A stretch of 28,598 bases of DNA from MGOM01 sp035693825 (GTDB lineage Bacteria; Chloroflexota; Anaerolineae; Anaerolineales; E44-bin32), in contig DASSGB010000267.1 in the NCBI GenBank assembly GCA_035693825.1, positions 1-28,598 of the forward strand. Direction: 5' to 3'. Shown piece after piece: positions 21,513-28,598 of this stretch. The notes beneath the pieces were generated by a model that saw only the letters and a program-made list of their open reading frames with translations, made no database searches and was not told the DNA's origin. The position numbers were made by a program, and so were the translations under genes. Position 1 is the stretch's first letter, and each line of letters begins with the position of its first letter.

Positions 21513-21546
21513 TGGGAAGGCCCCGACGCTTTCACAAGGAGGAGAC

Positions 21547-22662
21547 ATGAACCGTAGGAATCGTGCGACCTGGATTGGATGGATGGCGATCGCCGCTCTC
21601 CTGGCGGGTTGCGCCGGCGGAGCGGCTACGCCCGGCGGCGGAGAGGCCACGCCGCCTCCGGCCGGAGAGGACCAGGTGCTGAACCTCTTTGCCTGGTCGG
21701 AGTACGTCCCGCAGGCCCTGCTCGACGGCTTCACCGAGGAGACCGGCATCGTCGTGAACTACGATGCCTACTCGTCGAACGAAGAGATGTACGCCAAGAT
21801 CAAGGCCGGCGCCAGCGGCTACGACTTGATCCAGCCGTCCGACTACTGGGTCAGCCTGATGGCGCAGGAGGGACTGCTCGAAGAGTTGGATCTGTCGAAA
21901 ATCCCCAACATCGCCAACGTCGATCCGTCCCTGCCGTACGACCTGTACGACCCGGGTCACCGGTACTCCATCCCGTACCAGTGGGGCTCCGTGGCGCTGG
22001 CGGTCAACACCGAGACGGTGACGACGCCGGTCACCTCGTACAACGACTTGTGGAATCCCGATTTCGCCGGGCGCCTGGTGCTGCTCGACGACGAGCGGCA
22101 GATCATCGGCATGGCGCTGATGGCCCTTGGCTACGATCCCAACACGACCGATCCGGCCGAGCTGCAGGCTGCCAGCGTGAAGCTGATGGATCTCGTCCCC
22201 AACATCCGCCTGTTCGACAGCGATACGCCGAGCACGGCCCTTCTTTCGGGCGAGGTCGATCTGGGCCTGATCTGGAACGGCGAGGGGTCGATCGCCCATG
22301 CGGAGAACCCCGCCATCGACTACATCTACCCGAGCGAGGGGACCATCTTCTGGTACGACAACCTCTCGATCATCCAAGGCGCCGAGCATGTGGACGCGGC
22401 CCATGCCTTCATGGACTACGTCCTGCGCCCGGAGGTCAGCCTGCTCATCACGGCCGAGTTCCCCTACTCGAATCCCAACAAGGCCGCGCTCGATCTCCTG
22501 CAGCAGACCGACCCCGACGCCTACCAGGCCTACATGGACTTCCCGGCCACCAATCCTCCGCCCGACGCCCTGGCGGGGGCCTTCGTCCTGGTGGACGTGG
22601 GGGAGGCCACGGCTCTCTACGATCGAGTCTGGACCGAATTCAAGACCGCCACCGGCGGCTGA
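21547..22662 (+). CDS. potD: Spermidine/putrescine-binding lipoprotein PotD-like (first system)
   Basis: 371 residues from ATG 21547 with a strong AAGGAGGAG just before it. Signal peptide and lipobox LAGC put the lipidated Cys at position 22; an unstructured Gly/Ala/Pro linker follows. The mature domain matches PotD/PotF: LNLFAWSEYVPQALLDGFTEETGI, YDLIQPSDYWVSLMAQEGLLEELD, the ligand-site-like SIPYQWGSVALAVN, LDDERQIIGMALMALGYDPN and AGAFVLVDVGEATALYDRVWTEFK. It would capture putrescine or spermidine outside the membrane and deliver it to PotBC. The exact polyamine cannot be judged from sequence alone. It is immediately followed by a second, different binding protein. Confidence 0.92.
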   Translation: MNRRNRATWIGWMAIAALLAGCAGGAATPGGGEATPPPAGEDQVLNLFAWSEYVPQALLDGFTEETGIVVNYDAYSSNEEMYAKIKAGASGYDLIQPSDYWVSLMAQEGLLEELDLSKIPNIANVDPSLPYDLYDPGHRYSIPYQWGSVALAVNTETVTTPVTSYNDLWNPDFAGRLVLLDDERQIIGMALMALGYDPNTTDPAELQAASVKLMDLVPNIRLFDSDTPSTALLSGEVDLGLIWNGEGSIAHAENPAIDYIYPSEGTIFWYDNLSIIQGAEHVDAAHAFMDYVLRPEVSLLITAEFPYSNPNKAALDLLQQTDPDAYQAYMDFPATNPPPDALAGAFVLVDVGEATALYDRVWTEFKTATGG

Positions 22663-22669
22663 CGGGCGC

Positions 22670-22688
22670 GTCACCCGGAGGAGGTGAC
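22670..22688 (+). promoter_or_regulatory. Small hairpin presenting GGAGGA in its loop, between the two binding-protein genes
   Basis: GTCACC (22670-22675) pairs with GGTGAC (22683-22688), leaving CGGAGGA as the loop. A 21-codon frame (GTG 22684 to TAG 22749) follows but has only 2 nt between purine motif and start. This may be a relic translation start or an mRNA element in the 97-nt potD-ydcS gap. Weak evidence. Confidence 0.25.
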
Positions 22689-22759
22689 CTGCATCGATCC
22701 ACCTAACGTCGACTCTATCGACACACTCGCGAACCAACTCAACGCCTAGGAGGAACGCT

Positions 22760-23950
22760 GTGAGCAAGCATGGATGGGCGCGCGCCGCCATCGGGCTGGG
22801 CACGGCGGCGGCGGTGTTGCTGGCGGCCTGTGCCCCGGCCGCGCCGGCTCAGCCGGGCGGACCGCGCACTTCGATCGGCGAAGGAGAGGGCGCGGTTTCG
22901 ATCGTCGCCTGGGCGGGGTACATCGAGCGCGGCGAGACGGATCCGGCCTACGACTGGGTGACGGCCTTCGAGGCCGAGACCGGCTGTAGGGTCGAGGTCA
23001 AGGTGGCCGCCACCTCGGATGAGATGGTCGCCCTGATGAACGAGGGCGGCTTCGACCTGGTGACCGCCTCGGGCGACGCCAGCAACCGCCTCATTTCCGG
23101 CGGTAAGCTGCAGGAGATCAACATCGACCTGATCCCGAGCTGGAGCACGGTCGACGAGCGCCTGCAGAACGCGCCGTGGCACACCGTCGACGGCAAACGC
23201 TACGGCGTGCCGTACCAGTGGGGCTCGAACGTGCTGATGTACAACACCGATGCCTTCGGCGGCCAGGCGCCGACCAGCTGGAACGTGGTCTTCGAAGAGA
23301 TGACCCTGCCCGACGGGGAAAGCAACCGGGGCCGCATCGAGGCCTACGATGGGCCGATCTACCTGGCCGACGCGGCCTTGTATCTCAAGGCCCACCGTCC
23401 CGAGCTGGGCATCACCGACCCGTACGAACTCACGCGGGATCAGTTCAACGCCGCCCTCGACCTGCTGCGGCAGCAGCGAGAGCTTCTCAACCGCTACTGG
23501 CACGACGCCTTCATCCAGATGGACGACTTCGTCAATGAAGGCGTTGTGGCGGCTTCGTCATGGCCTTTCCAGGTCAACCTGCTGGCGGCGGAAGGGCACC
23601 CCATCGCCAGCGTGGTGCCGGAAGAGGGCGCCACCGGCTGGGCGGACACCACCCTCATGCACATCGACGCGCCGCACCCGAACTGCGCCTACCAGTGGCT
23701 CGAGCATTCGCTCAACCCCAAGCTCCAGGGAGACCTGGCGGCGTGGTTCGGCTCGGTGCCGGTCGTCCTCTCGGCCTGCCAGGGGAACGAGCTCCTCACG
23801 GATGCCGGGTGTGAGACCAACGGGCTGGGCAACTTCGACCGGATCGCGTTCTGGAAGACGCCGAGCGCCAACTGCGGTGACGGCCGGATGGAGTGCGTCC
23901 CCTATCACGAGTGGGTGACGAACTTCATCGCCGTCATGGGCGGCCGCTAG
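22760..23950 (+). CDS. ydcS: Polyamine-binding lipoprotein YdcS-like (second system)
   Basis: 396 residues from GTG 22760 (AGGAGG at 22748-22753). The lipobox LAAC places Cys24 as the lipidation site. The mature protein strongly resembles E. coli YdcS: AWAGYIERGETDPAYDWV, FEAETGCRVEVKVAATSDEMV, GGFDLVTASGDASNRLI, YGVPYQWGSNVLMYN, LPDGESNRGRIEAYDGPIY, GATGWADTTLMH, AAWFGSVPVVLSACQ, and IAFWKTPSANC...VPYHEW. E. coli YdcS is the binding subunit of YdcSTUV, implicated in putrescine uptake (and separately linked to polyhydroxybutyrate formation). Several Cys in the last ~90 residues (NCAYQW, SACQG, AGCETNG, NCGDGR, MECVPY) could form disulfides. It begins the second transporter; the gene order S-T-U-V-aldehyde dehydrogenase mirrors ydcSTUVW. 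Confidence 0.92.
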   Translation: MSKHGWARAAIGLGTAAAVLLAACAPAAPAQPGGPRTSIGEGEGAVSIVAWAGYIERGETDPAYDWVTAFEAETGCRVEVKVAATSDEMVALMNEGGFDLVTASGDASNRLISGGKLQEINIDLIPSWSTVDERLQNAPWHTVDGKRYGVPYQWGSNVLMYNTDAFGGQAPTSWNVVFEEMTLPDGESNRGRIEAYDGPIYLADAALYLKAHRPELGITDPYELTRDQFNAALDLLRQQRELLNRYWHDAFIQMDDFVNEGVVAASSWPFQVNLLAAEGHPIASVVPEEGATGWADTTLMHIDAPHPNCAYQWLEHSLNPKLQGDLAAWFGSVPVVLSACQGNELLTDAGCETNGLGNFDRIAFWKTPSANCGDGRMECVPYHEWVTNFIAVMGGR

Positions 23951-23967
23951 CGCGCCGCGATCGCGGC

Positions 23968-23999
23968 CCTGGGCGCGGGATCAAGGTCCCGCGCCCAGG
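23968..23999 (+). terminator. Strong hairpin between ydcS-like and ydcT-like genes
   Basis: A perfect 13-bp, nearly all-GC stem (23968-23980 with 23987-23999) with loop TCAAGG, 17 nt after the ydcS stop. There is no T-run. As an intercistronic structure after a binding-protein gene, a partial terminator or 3'-end protector is likely. Confidence 0.65.
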
Positions 24000-24036
24000 C
24001 TGCGGCGGCCCGCGAGCCTCCTGGGCCCCGGACCCA

Positions 24037-25080
24037 ATGACCGTTCCCGCCATCCGCTTCCGCGGGGTCAGCCGCCACTTCGGCGAGGTTCACGCCGTGG
24101 AGGCGGTAGACCTCGAGATCCCCGACGGCGAGTTCTTCACTATGCTGGGGCCTTCGGGCTCCGGCAAGACGACCTGCCTGCGCCTGATCGCCGGCTTCGA
24201 ACAGCCCGATGCCGGAACGATCGAGTTGTTCGGCGTCGACGTGTCTTCCACCCCGCCCTACGAGCGGGACGTCAACACCGTCTTTCAGGACTACGCCCTG
24301 TTTCCGCATATGTCGGTGGCCGACAACATCGGCTACGGCCCGATGATCCGGAAGGTTCGCAGGGCCGAGCGGACGAGAGAGGTGGAAGCAGCGCTCCGGC
24401 TCGTCCGTCTGCCGGGTCTCGGCGGCCGGCGACCGGCGGAGCTGTCCGGCGGCCAACGCCAGCGGGTAGCCCTGGCCCGGGCGCTCATCAATCGCCCGCG
24501 CGTGTTACTGCTCGATGAACCTCTCGGCGCCCTCGACCTTAAGCTGCGCCAGGAGATGCAGATCGAGCTCAAGGCCCTCCAGCAAAAGGTCGGCATCACG
24601 TTCGTCTACGTGACCCACGACCAGGAGGAAGCGCTGACCATGTCGGACCGTGTGGCCGTCTTCCACCGCGGCCGCATTGAGCAGATAGGCACACCGGCCG
24701 AGTTGTACGAGCACCCTGCGACGCCGTTCGTGGCCGGCTTTGTGGGCATTTCCAATCTCCTCAAGGATGACATCGCGCAGCGGCTGACCGGATCGCCCGA
24801 TCCGTTCTCCATCCGCCCCGAGAAGATCCAGCTCCGTCCTGCGGGGTCTGCTGTCGGCGACGACGAGGTCGGCATCGACGGCAAGGTGCGCGACGTCGTC
24901 TACCTGGGGGTTCACACCCGCTATCTGGTGGAGCTGGACGGGGGCGTCGACCTGACCGTGGTCCAGCAGAATCTGGAGTCCACGTCGATGGATGTGCTGG
25001 CCGCCCGCGGCCAGCCGGTGCGTCTCGTCTGGCGAAAGGCGCACAACCAGCGGCTGGCAGCGCGCGGGGAGACTCCGTGA
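24037..25080 (+). CDS. ydcT: Polyamine ABC importer ATPase YdcT-like (second system)
   Basis: 347 residues from ATG 24037. The frame is open from 23893, but the extra N-terminal part is Arg/Gly/Pro-rich, overlaps the binding-protein gene and the hairpin, and has no homology look. Walker A GPSGSGKTT (38-46), ERDVNTVFQDYALFPHMS, signature LSGGQRQ (136-142), Walker B VLLLDEP (156-162), VTHDQEEALTMSDRVAVF and RIEQIGTPAELYEHPATPFVAGFVG match YdcT. A TOBE domain follows with SIRPEKIQLRP and VVYLGVHTRYLVEL. No clear Shine-Dalgarno precedes the ATG, which is unusual for this cluster, so translation may depend on the upstream message structure. Its stop overlaps the next gene (GTGA). Confidence 0.91.
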   Translation: MTVPAIRFRGVSRHFGEVHAVEAVDLEIPDGEFFTMLGPSGSGKTTCLRLIAGFEQPDAGTIELFGVDVSSTPPYERDVNTVFQDYALFPHMSVADNIGYGPMIRKVRRAERTREVEAALRLVRLPGLGGRRPAELSGGQRQRVALARALINRPRVLLLDEPLGALDLKLRQEMQIELKALQQKVGITFVYVTHDQEEALTMSDRVAVFHRGRIEQIGTPAELYEHPATPFVAGFVGISNLLKDDIAQRLTGSPDPFSIRPEKIQLRPAGSAVGDDEVGIDGKVRDVVYLGVHTRYLVELDGGVDLTVVQQNLESTSMDVLAARGQPVRLVWRKAHNQRLAARGETP

Positions 25081-26012
25081 CGGCGGCGGCTGACCCGCGC
25101 CCCGGGATCCTGCATCGGCTGTCGACCTACCTGTACCGCAGGCCGGGGCTGCTGCTGGCGGCGCTGCTCGGCCCGCCGCTCGGGTGGCTGCTCGTCGTGT
25201 ACCTCGGTTCGCTGTTCATGCTGGTCCTGCAATCTTTCTTTCACCTCGATTCCTTCACCGGCCAGGTGATCCGCAGGCTGAGTCTCGAAACCTATCGCGA
25301 CCTGCTGACTCCGGCCAACATGGAGATTTTCCTGCGCACCACCACCATGGCCGCGGCCGTGACCGTCGCGTGCGCCGTCCTGGCCTATCCGCTGGCCTAC
25401 TTCATGGCGCGCTACGCTTCGCCGCGGGTCAAGTCGGCACTGTACCTGGGGGTCTTGCTGCCGTTGTGGTCGTCCTATCTGGTGCGGGTGTACGCCTGGC
25501 GTCTGATCCTGGCGAAGGAAGGGATCCTGCACTGGATCCTGGCGCAGGTGGGTCTGGAGGGCGTCCTGCAAGCGGTCCTGCACCTTCCCGTCATCGGGGG
25601 GCCGTCGTTGTCGGTGTCCTTCCTCGGCATGTTCCTCGTGTTTGTCTACGTCTGGCTGCCGTACGTCATCCTTCCGATCCAGGCGTCGCTCGAGCGCGTG
25701 CCTCGCTCGCTGCTGGAAGCGTCGGCGGACCTTGGAGGACGGCCGGGCGAGACGTTCCGCCACGTGACGTTCCCGTTGGCCTTCCCGGGGGTCGTGGCCG
25801 GCTCGATCTTCTCCTTTTCCCTCACGCTGGGGGACTTTGTCGTCCCCTACTCACTGGGCAACTCGGCCTACTTCGTCGGCCAGGCGGTTCTTTCCCTTCA
25901 AGGCACGTCGTGGAATATTCCCCTGGCGGCGGCCTTCACGGTCGTGCCGATGTTGATCATGGCCCTGTATCTGATCGGGGCCAGGCGACTGGGTGCGTTC
26001 GATGCCCTCTAG
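25077..26012 (+). CDS. ydcU: Polyamine ABC importer permease YdcU-like (second system)
   Basis: A 311-residue permease starting at GTG 25077 within the GTGA overlap. It has a charged N-terminus, a first membrane helix (LLAALLGPPLGWLLVVYLGSLFMLVLQSFF), YPLAYFMARYASPRVKSALYLGVLLPLWSSYLVRVYAWRLIL, and the EAA loop from residue 214 (EASADLGGRPGETFRHVTFPLAFPG) with the conserved Gly. LTLGDFVVPYSLG near the C-terminus is typical of PotB/YdcU-type subunits. It would form the channel with the following permease. Its C-terminus overlaps the next gene by 11-20 nt. Confidence 0.91.
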   Translation: MTAAADPRPGILHRLSTYLYRRPGLLLAALLGPPLGWLLVVYLGSLFMLVLQSFFHLDSFTGQVIRRLSLETYRDLLTPANMEIFLRTTTMAAAVTVACAVLAYPLAYFMARYASPRVKSALYLGVLLPLWSSYLVRVYAWRLILAKEGILHWILAQVGLEGVLQAVLHLPVIGGPSLSVSFLGMFLVFVYVWLPYVILPIQASLERVPRSLLEASADLGGRPGETFRHVTFPLAFPGVVAGSIFSFSLTLGDFVVPYSLGNSAYFVGQAVLSLQGTSWNIPLAAAFTVVPMLIMALYLIGARRLGAFDAL

Positions 26013-26802
26013 ACCACGCCGGCGCGCTCCGTTGGGCCTCCTGGCCGGCACCATTGTGGTGCTGCTGTTCCTGCATTTACCGGTGCTGGTCATTCTGCTG
26101 TACGCCTTCACGACCGATGACGCCACCTTCCGGTTTCCGCTGCCTGGCCTCACCCTGAAGTGGTTCAGCGTGGCGTGGTCTCGATCCGACGTGTGGGAGG
26201 CGCTTCGGCTATCGCTCGAGGTGGCCAGCCTGGCGACGCTGGTGGCGCTGGTGCTGGGGTCGTTGGCCGCCGGGGCGGTCTACCGATCGAAGTTCTTCGG
26301 CCGCGAGACGATCTCCTTCCTGCTGGTCCTGCCGTTGGCGTTGCCCGGCATCGTCAGCGGGATCGCCCTGCGTTCGGCCATCGGTCTGCTCGACCTACCG
26401 TTCGGGTTCTGGACGATCATCATCGGCCACGCCACCTTCTGCATGGTGGTGGTCTACAACAACGTCCTGGCGCGGTTTCGCCGGATGGGTCGATCCCAGA
26501 TCGAGGCCTCCATGGATCTGGGCGCCACTTCGTTCCAGACGTTCCGCTACATCATCCTGCCGGAGTTGGGGACGGCCCTCTTGGCTGGCGCCGTGCTGGC
26601 GTTCGCCCTGTCCTTCGACGAGATCATCGTCACGACCTTCACCGCCGGCCAGCAGGAAACCCTGCCGATCTGGATGTTCAGCCAGCTGACGAAACCTCGC
26701 CAGCGTCCGGTGACGAACATCGTCGCCATCTTCGTCATCGCCGTCACGACCCTCCCGGTCCTGCTCGCCAATCGGCTGACGCGGGATACGACGGAGAGGT
26801 GA
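26002..26802 (+). CDS. ydcV: Polyamine ABC importer permease YdcV-like (second system)
   Basis: 266 residues from ATG 26002; an in-frame GTG at 25993 would add three residues. Neither has a good Shine-Dalgarno, consistent with coupling to the overlapping ydcU. A basic N-terminus is followed by about six membrane segments (LLAGTIVVLLFLHLPVLVILLYAF; TISFLLVLPLALPGIVSGIALR). The EAA loop begins at residue 168 (EASMDLGATSFQTFRYIILPELG) and the PotC-type ending LAFALSFDEIIVTTFTAGQQETLPIWMFSQL is present. It completes the second importer (S-T-U-V). The region behind it is a tandem array of palindromes rather than a gene. Confidence 0.91.
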   Translation: MPSRPRRRAPLGLLAGTIVVLLFLHLPVLVILLYAFTTDDATFRFPLPGLTLKWFSVAWSRSDVWEALRLSLEVASLATLVALVLGSLAAGAVYRSKFFGRETISFLLVLPLALPGIVSGIALRSAIGLLDLPFGFWTIIIGHATFCMVVVYNNVLARFRRMGRSQIEASMDLGATSFQTFRYIILPELGTALLAGAVLAFALSFDEIIVTTFTAGQQETLPIWMFSQLTKPRQRPVTNIVAIFVIAVTTLPVLLANRLTRDTTER

Positions 26803-26818
26803 TCGGCCCTCACCCCAA

Positions 26819-27155
26819 CCCCTCCCCCGCTCCGCGGGGGAGGGGCTGGAAGCGCCCAAGACCTGCACCCCTCCCCCCGCGGAGTGGGAGAGGGGCGGGA
26901 AGCGCCCAGGACCTGCACGCCTCTCGCGCGAAGCGGGAAGGGAGAGAGGAGACGCGCCCTAGCCCCCACACTTCTCTCACGGAGCGGGAGGGGGACGATA
27001 CGGCTAAGTCATGCACCCCTCTCCCGCGACGCGGGAGAGGCGTGGGGAGACGCGCCTTGGCCCCCCACACTTCTCTCGCGGAGTGGGAGGGGAACGATAC
27101 GGCCAAGTCATGCACCCCTCTCCCGCTACGCGGGAGAGGGGAGGGGGTGAGGGCC
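26819..27155. repeat. Seven-unit tandem array of palindromes with three alternating spacer types
   Basis: Seven units of 41-54 nt fill the gap between ydcV and the last gene, starting at 26819, 26868, 26918, 26971, 27016, 27070 and 27115. Each begins with a CCCCTCTCCCGC-like palindrome; the best stems are 12 bp at 26819-26830/26834-26845, 10 bp at 27018-27027/27031-27040 and 12 bp at 27115-27126/27130-27141, each with a 3-nt loop. Spacers are of three kinds: GGAAGCGCCCA(A/G)GACCTGCA after units 1 and 2, GAGACGCGCC(C/T)T(A/T)G... ending CACA after units 3 and 5, and ACGATACGG(C/T)(T/C)AAGTCATGCA after units 4 and 6. All six spacers end in CA. Units 3-4 and 5-6 thus form a ~99-bp direct duplication. 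This looks like a BIME/REP-type cluster. Confidence 0.88.
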
Positions 27156-27169
27156 ATCTGGAGGACTTC

Positions 27170-28594
27170 ATGCAGAACAAGCTCTTCATTGACGGTCAAT
27201 GGGTCGACGGGGGACCGCTGGTCGAAGTGACGAATAAGTACACCGGCGCCGTTGTGGGGGCGGTACCCTCGGCGCGCCGGGAAGACGTCGATGCGGCCCT
27301 GGCAGCCGCCGAGCGCGCGGCGCGGGTGATGGCGGATCTCCCGGCGCATCGGCGGAGCGAAATCCTGGCGCGGGCTTCGGCCGGCATTCGCCAGCGCGGC
27401 GAGGAGCTGGCCCGGATGATCGCCGCCGAGGCCGGCAAGGCGTTGAAGTACGCCCGCATCGAGGTCGACCGCGGCGCCACGACATTTCAGATCGCGGCCG
27501 AGGAGGCACGCCGGATTCACGGGGAGACCGTGCCGCTGGATGGTGTGCCGGCCGGGGAGGGTTACTTCGGCTTCTTCGTGCGCCGTCCCGTTGGTGTGAT
27601 CTCCGCCATCTCACCGTTCAACTTTCCCCTCAACCTCGTCGCCCACAAGGTCGCTCCGGCGCTGGCGGCCGGCAACACCGTCGTTCTCAAGCCGGCCAGC
27701 TCGACGCCGCTCACCGCCGTCCTGCTGTGTGAGATCCTGGTCGAGGCCGGGCTCCCCGCCGGCGCCCTGAACTTGGTGGTCGGCTCCGGCGGCACGGTCG
27801 GTGAGTGGCTGGTCTCTGATCCTCGCGTGGCGAAAGTGACGTTCACCGGCAGCCCGCAGGTCGGTCGGCGCATCACACAGCTGGCGGGGATCAAGAAGAT
27901 CACATTGGAGCTCGGCAACACCTCGCCGGTGATCGTCGCGCCCGATGCCGACCTGGCCTACGCCTCCAAGCGCTGTGCCGTAGGCGCCTACTACAACTCC
28001 GGCCAGGTCTGCCTTTCGGTTCAGAGGATTTATAGCCAGCGTCCGGTCTATGAGCGGTTCACCGAGGCCTTCGTCAAAGCCAGCGAGGCGATGGTCGTGG
28101 GCGATCCGCTCGATGAGCGCGTCGACGTCGGGCCCATGATCGACGTGCACGAGGCGGAGAGGATCGAGGGCTGGGTCGAGGAAGCGCGGGCGGGCGGCGC
28201 CCAGGTGCTGACGGGAGCGCGCCGCGACCGAGCGGTCTACTGGCCGACCGTGTTGACCGGCGTTCAGCCGGACATGAAGGTCATTGCGCAGGAGACGTTC
28301 GCGCCCGTAGCCTCGGTCATCGCCTGCGACGATTTCGAGGACGCCCTTCGCCAGGCCGACGATACCGAGTTCGGCCTACAGGCGGCCGTCTTCACGCGCG
28401 ATGTCGACCGCGTCTTCCAGGCTATCCGCCGGCTGAATTTCGGCGGGGTGATCGTCAATGACACGCCGGTGTTCCGCGCCGATCACATGCCATACGGCGG
28501 AAATCGGCAGAGCGGGATCGGCAGGGAAGGCGTGCGCTACGCCATAGAAGACATGACCAATATCCAGATGGTGGCGATCCGACGGGGCAGCTGA
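27170..28594 (+). CDS. Aldehyde dehydrogenase, probable 4-aminobutanal/succinate-semialdehyde role
   Basis: 474 residues from ATG 27170 (GAGGA at 27161-27165). The frame is open back to 27011, but that part is translated repeat array. All NAD(P)+ aldehyde dehydrogenase residues are present: Asn151 in SPFNFPLN, Lys174 in VVLKPAS, Glu247 in TLELGN, the nucleophile Cys281 in NSGQVCLSVQRIY, the QETFAPVASV block and the C-terminal YGGNRQSGIGREGVRYAIEDMT. The GQVCxSVQR pattern places it nearer lactaldehyde/semialdehyde-type members than E. coli PatD (GQDCTAACR), though length (474) and position behind ydcSTUV equal those of ydcW/patD. It may oxidise 4-aminobutanal to GABA or succinate semialdehyde to succinate. 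That choice is inferred from neighbours; the enzyme class is certain. Only 4 nt remain after the stop. Confidence 0.9.
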   Translation: MQNKLFIDGQWVDGGPLVEVTNKYTGAVVGAVPSARREDVDAALAAAERAARVMADLPAHRRSEILARASAGIRQRGEELARMIAAEAGKALKYARIEVDRGATTFQIAAEEARRIHGETVPLDGVPAGEGYFGFFVRRPVGVISAISPFNFPLNLVAHKVAPALAAGNTVVLKPASSTPLTAVLLCEILVEAGLPAGALNLVVGSGGTVGEWLVSDPRVAKVTFTGSPQVGRRITQLAGIKKITLELGNTSPVIVAPDADLAYASKRCAVGAYYNSGQVCLSVQRIYSQRPVYERFTEAFVKASEAMVVGDPLDERVDVGPMIDVHEAERIEGWVEEARAGGAQVLTGARRDRAVYWPTVLTGVQPDMKVIAQETFAPVASVIACDDFEDALRQADDTEFGLQAAVFTRDVDRVFQAIRRLNFGGVIVNDTPVFRADHMPYGGNRQSGIGREGVRYAIEDMTNIQMVAIRRGS

Positions 28595-28598
28595 GGTC

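Noticed and set aside
22684..22749. 21-codon frame between the two binding-protein genes as a leader peptide
   Set aside because: The purine motif is only 2 nt from the GTG, there is no run of regulatory codons, and no attenuator structure follows.
26819..27155. CRISPR-like array of palindromic repeats and short spacers
   Set aside because: Spacers are not unique (three families recur in order), repeats vary in length and sequence, and no cas gene is present. It fits REP/BIME-type elements.
27011..27169. N-terminal extension of the final aldehyde dehydrogenase through the palindromic array
   Set aside because: The added residues repeat MHPSPATRER because they are translated repeat units; the family start and a ribosome-binding site are at 27170.

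Overview
This is a GC-rich stretch of bacterial chromosome, densely packed with genes almost all on the + strand. The organism is probably an uncultured or environmental member of the Chloroflexota. The pointers are a very large SARP/BTAD-AAA-TPR regulator, lipoprotein-type solute-binding proteins, frequent GTG starts and GTGA/ATGA overlaps, and CCCTCTCCCGC...GCGGGAGAGGG-type palindromic repeats. This assignment is an inference; no rRNA or other phylogenetic marker gene is present. No phage, transposase, integrase, tRNA, rRNA or CRISPR was seen.

Region 1 (1-6195) is a sugar or sugar-acid catabolic operon. It holds the C-terminal end of an aldehyde dehydrogenase, a complete CUT2 (ribose/xylose-type) ABC importer (two-domain ATPase, permease, lipoprotein binding protein), a PfkB-family 2-keto-3-deoxygluconate kinase and a KDPG aldolase. 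Kinase plus aldolase form the lower Entner-Doudoroff branch (KDG to KDPG to pyruvate and glyceraldehyde-3-phosphate). The kinase gene has an in-frame TAG where the family has a Glu codon, and is otherwise intact.

Region 2 (6196-11930) is a regulatory and intergenic section. It holds a 1169-residue SARP-like ATPase regulator on the - strand, a universal stress protein with a small unknown gene behind it, and two long non-coding gaps that each carry a copy of the same divergent ~206-bp dispersed repeat.

Region 3 (11929-28594) is a polyamine/GABA uptake and degradation cluster. An Lrp/AsnC regulator is followed by a saccharopine-dehydrogenase-like oxidoreductase, a putrescine aminotransferase (PatA-like) and a 4-aminobutyrate aminotransferase (GabT-like). 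Next come a tungsten-type aldehyde:ferredoxin oxidoreductase and a MoaD/ThiS-like protein, then two complete polyamine ABC importers. The first importer is PotABCD-like (order A-B-C-D). The second is YdcSTUV-like (order S-T-U-V) and, as in E. coli ydcSTUVW, is followed by an aldehyde dehydrogenase. A coherent reading is: import putrescine or a related amine, transaminate to 4-aminobutanal (PatA), oxidise to GABA (aldehyde:ferredoxin oxidoreductase and/or the dehydrogenase), transaminate to succinate semialdehyde (GabT), and oxidise to succinate.

The most unusual points are the tungsten-type aldehyde oxidoreductase with its own MoaD-like protein inside a polyamine cluster, a 24-residue tail after the MoaD-like diglycine, the amber codon in the KDG kinase gene, a seven-unit palindromic array with three alternating spacer types before the last gene, and the dispersed repeat pair.
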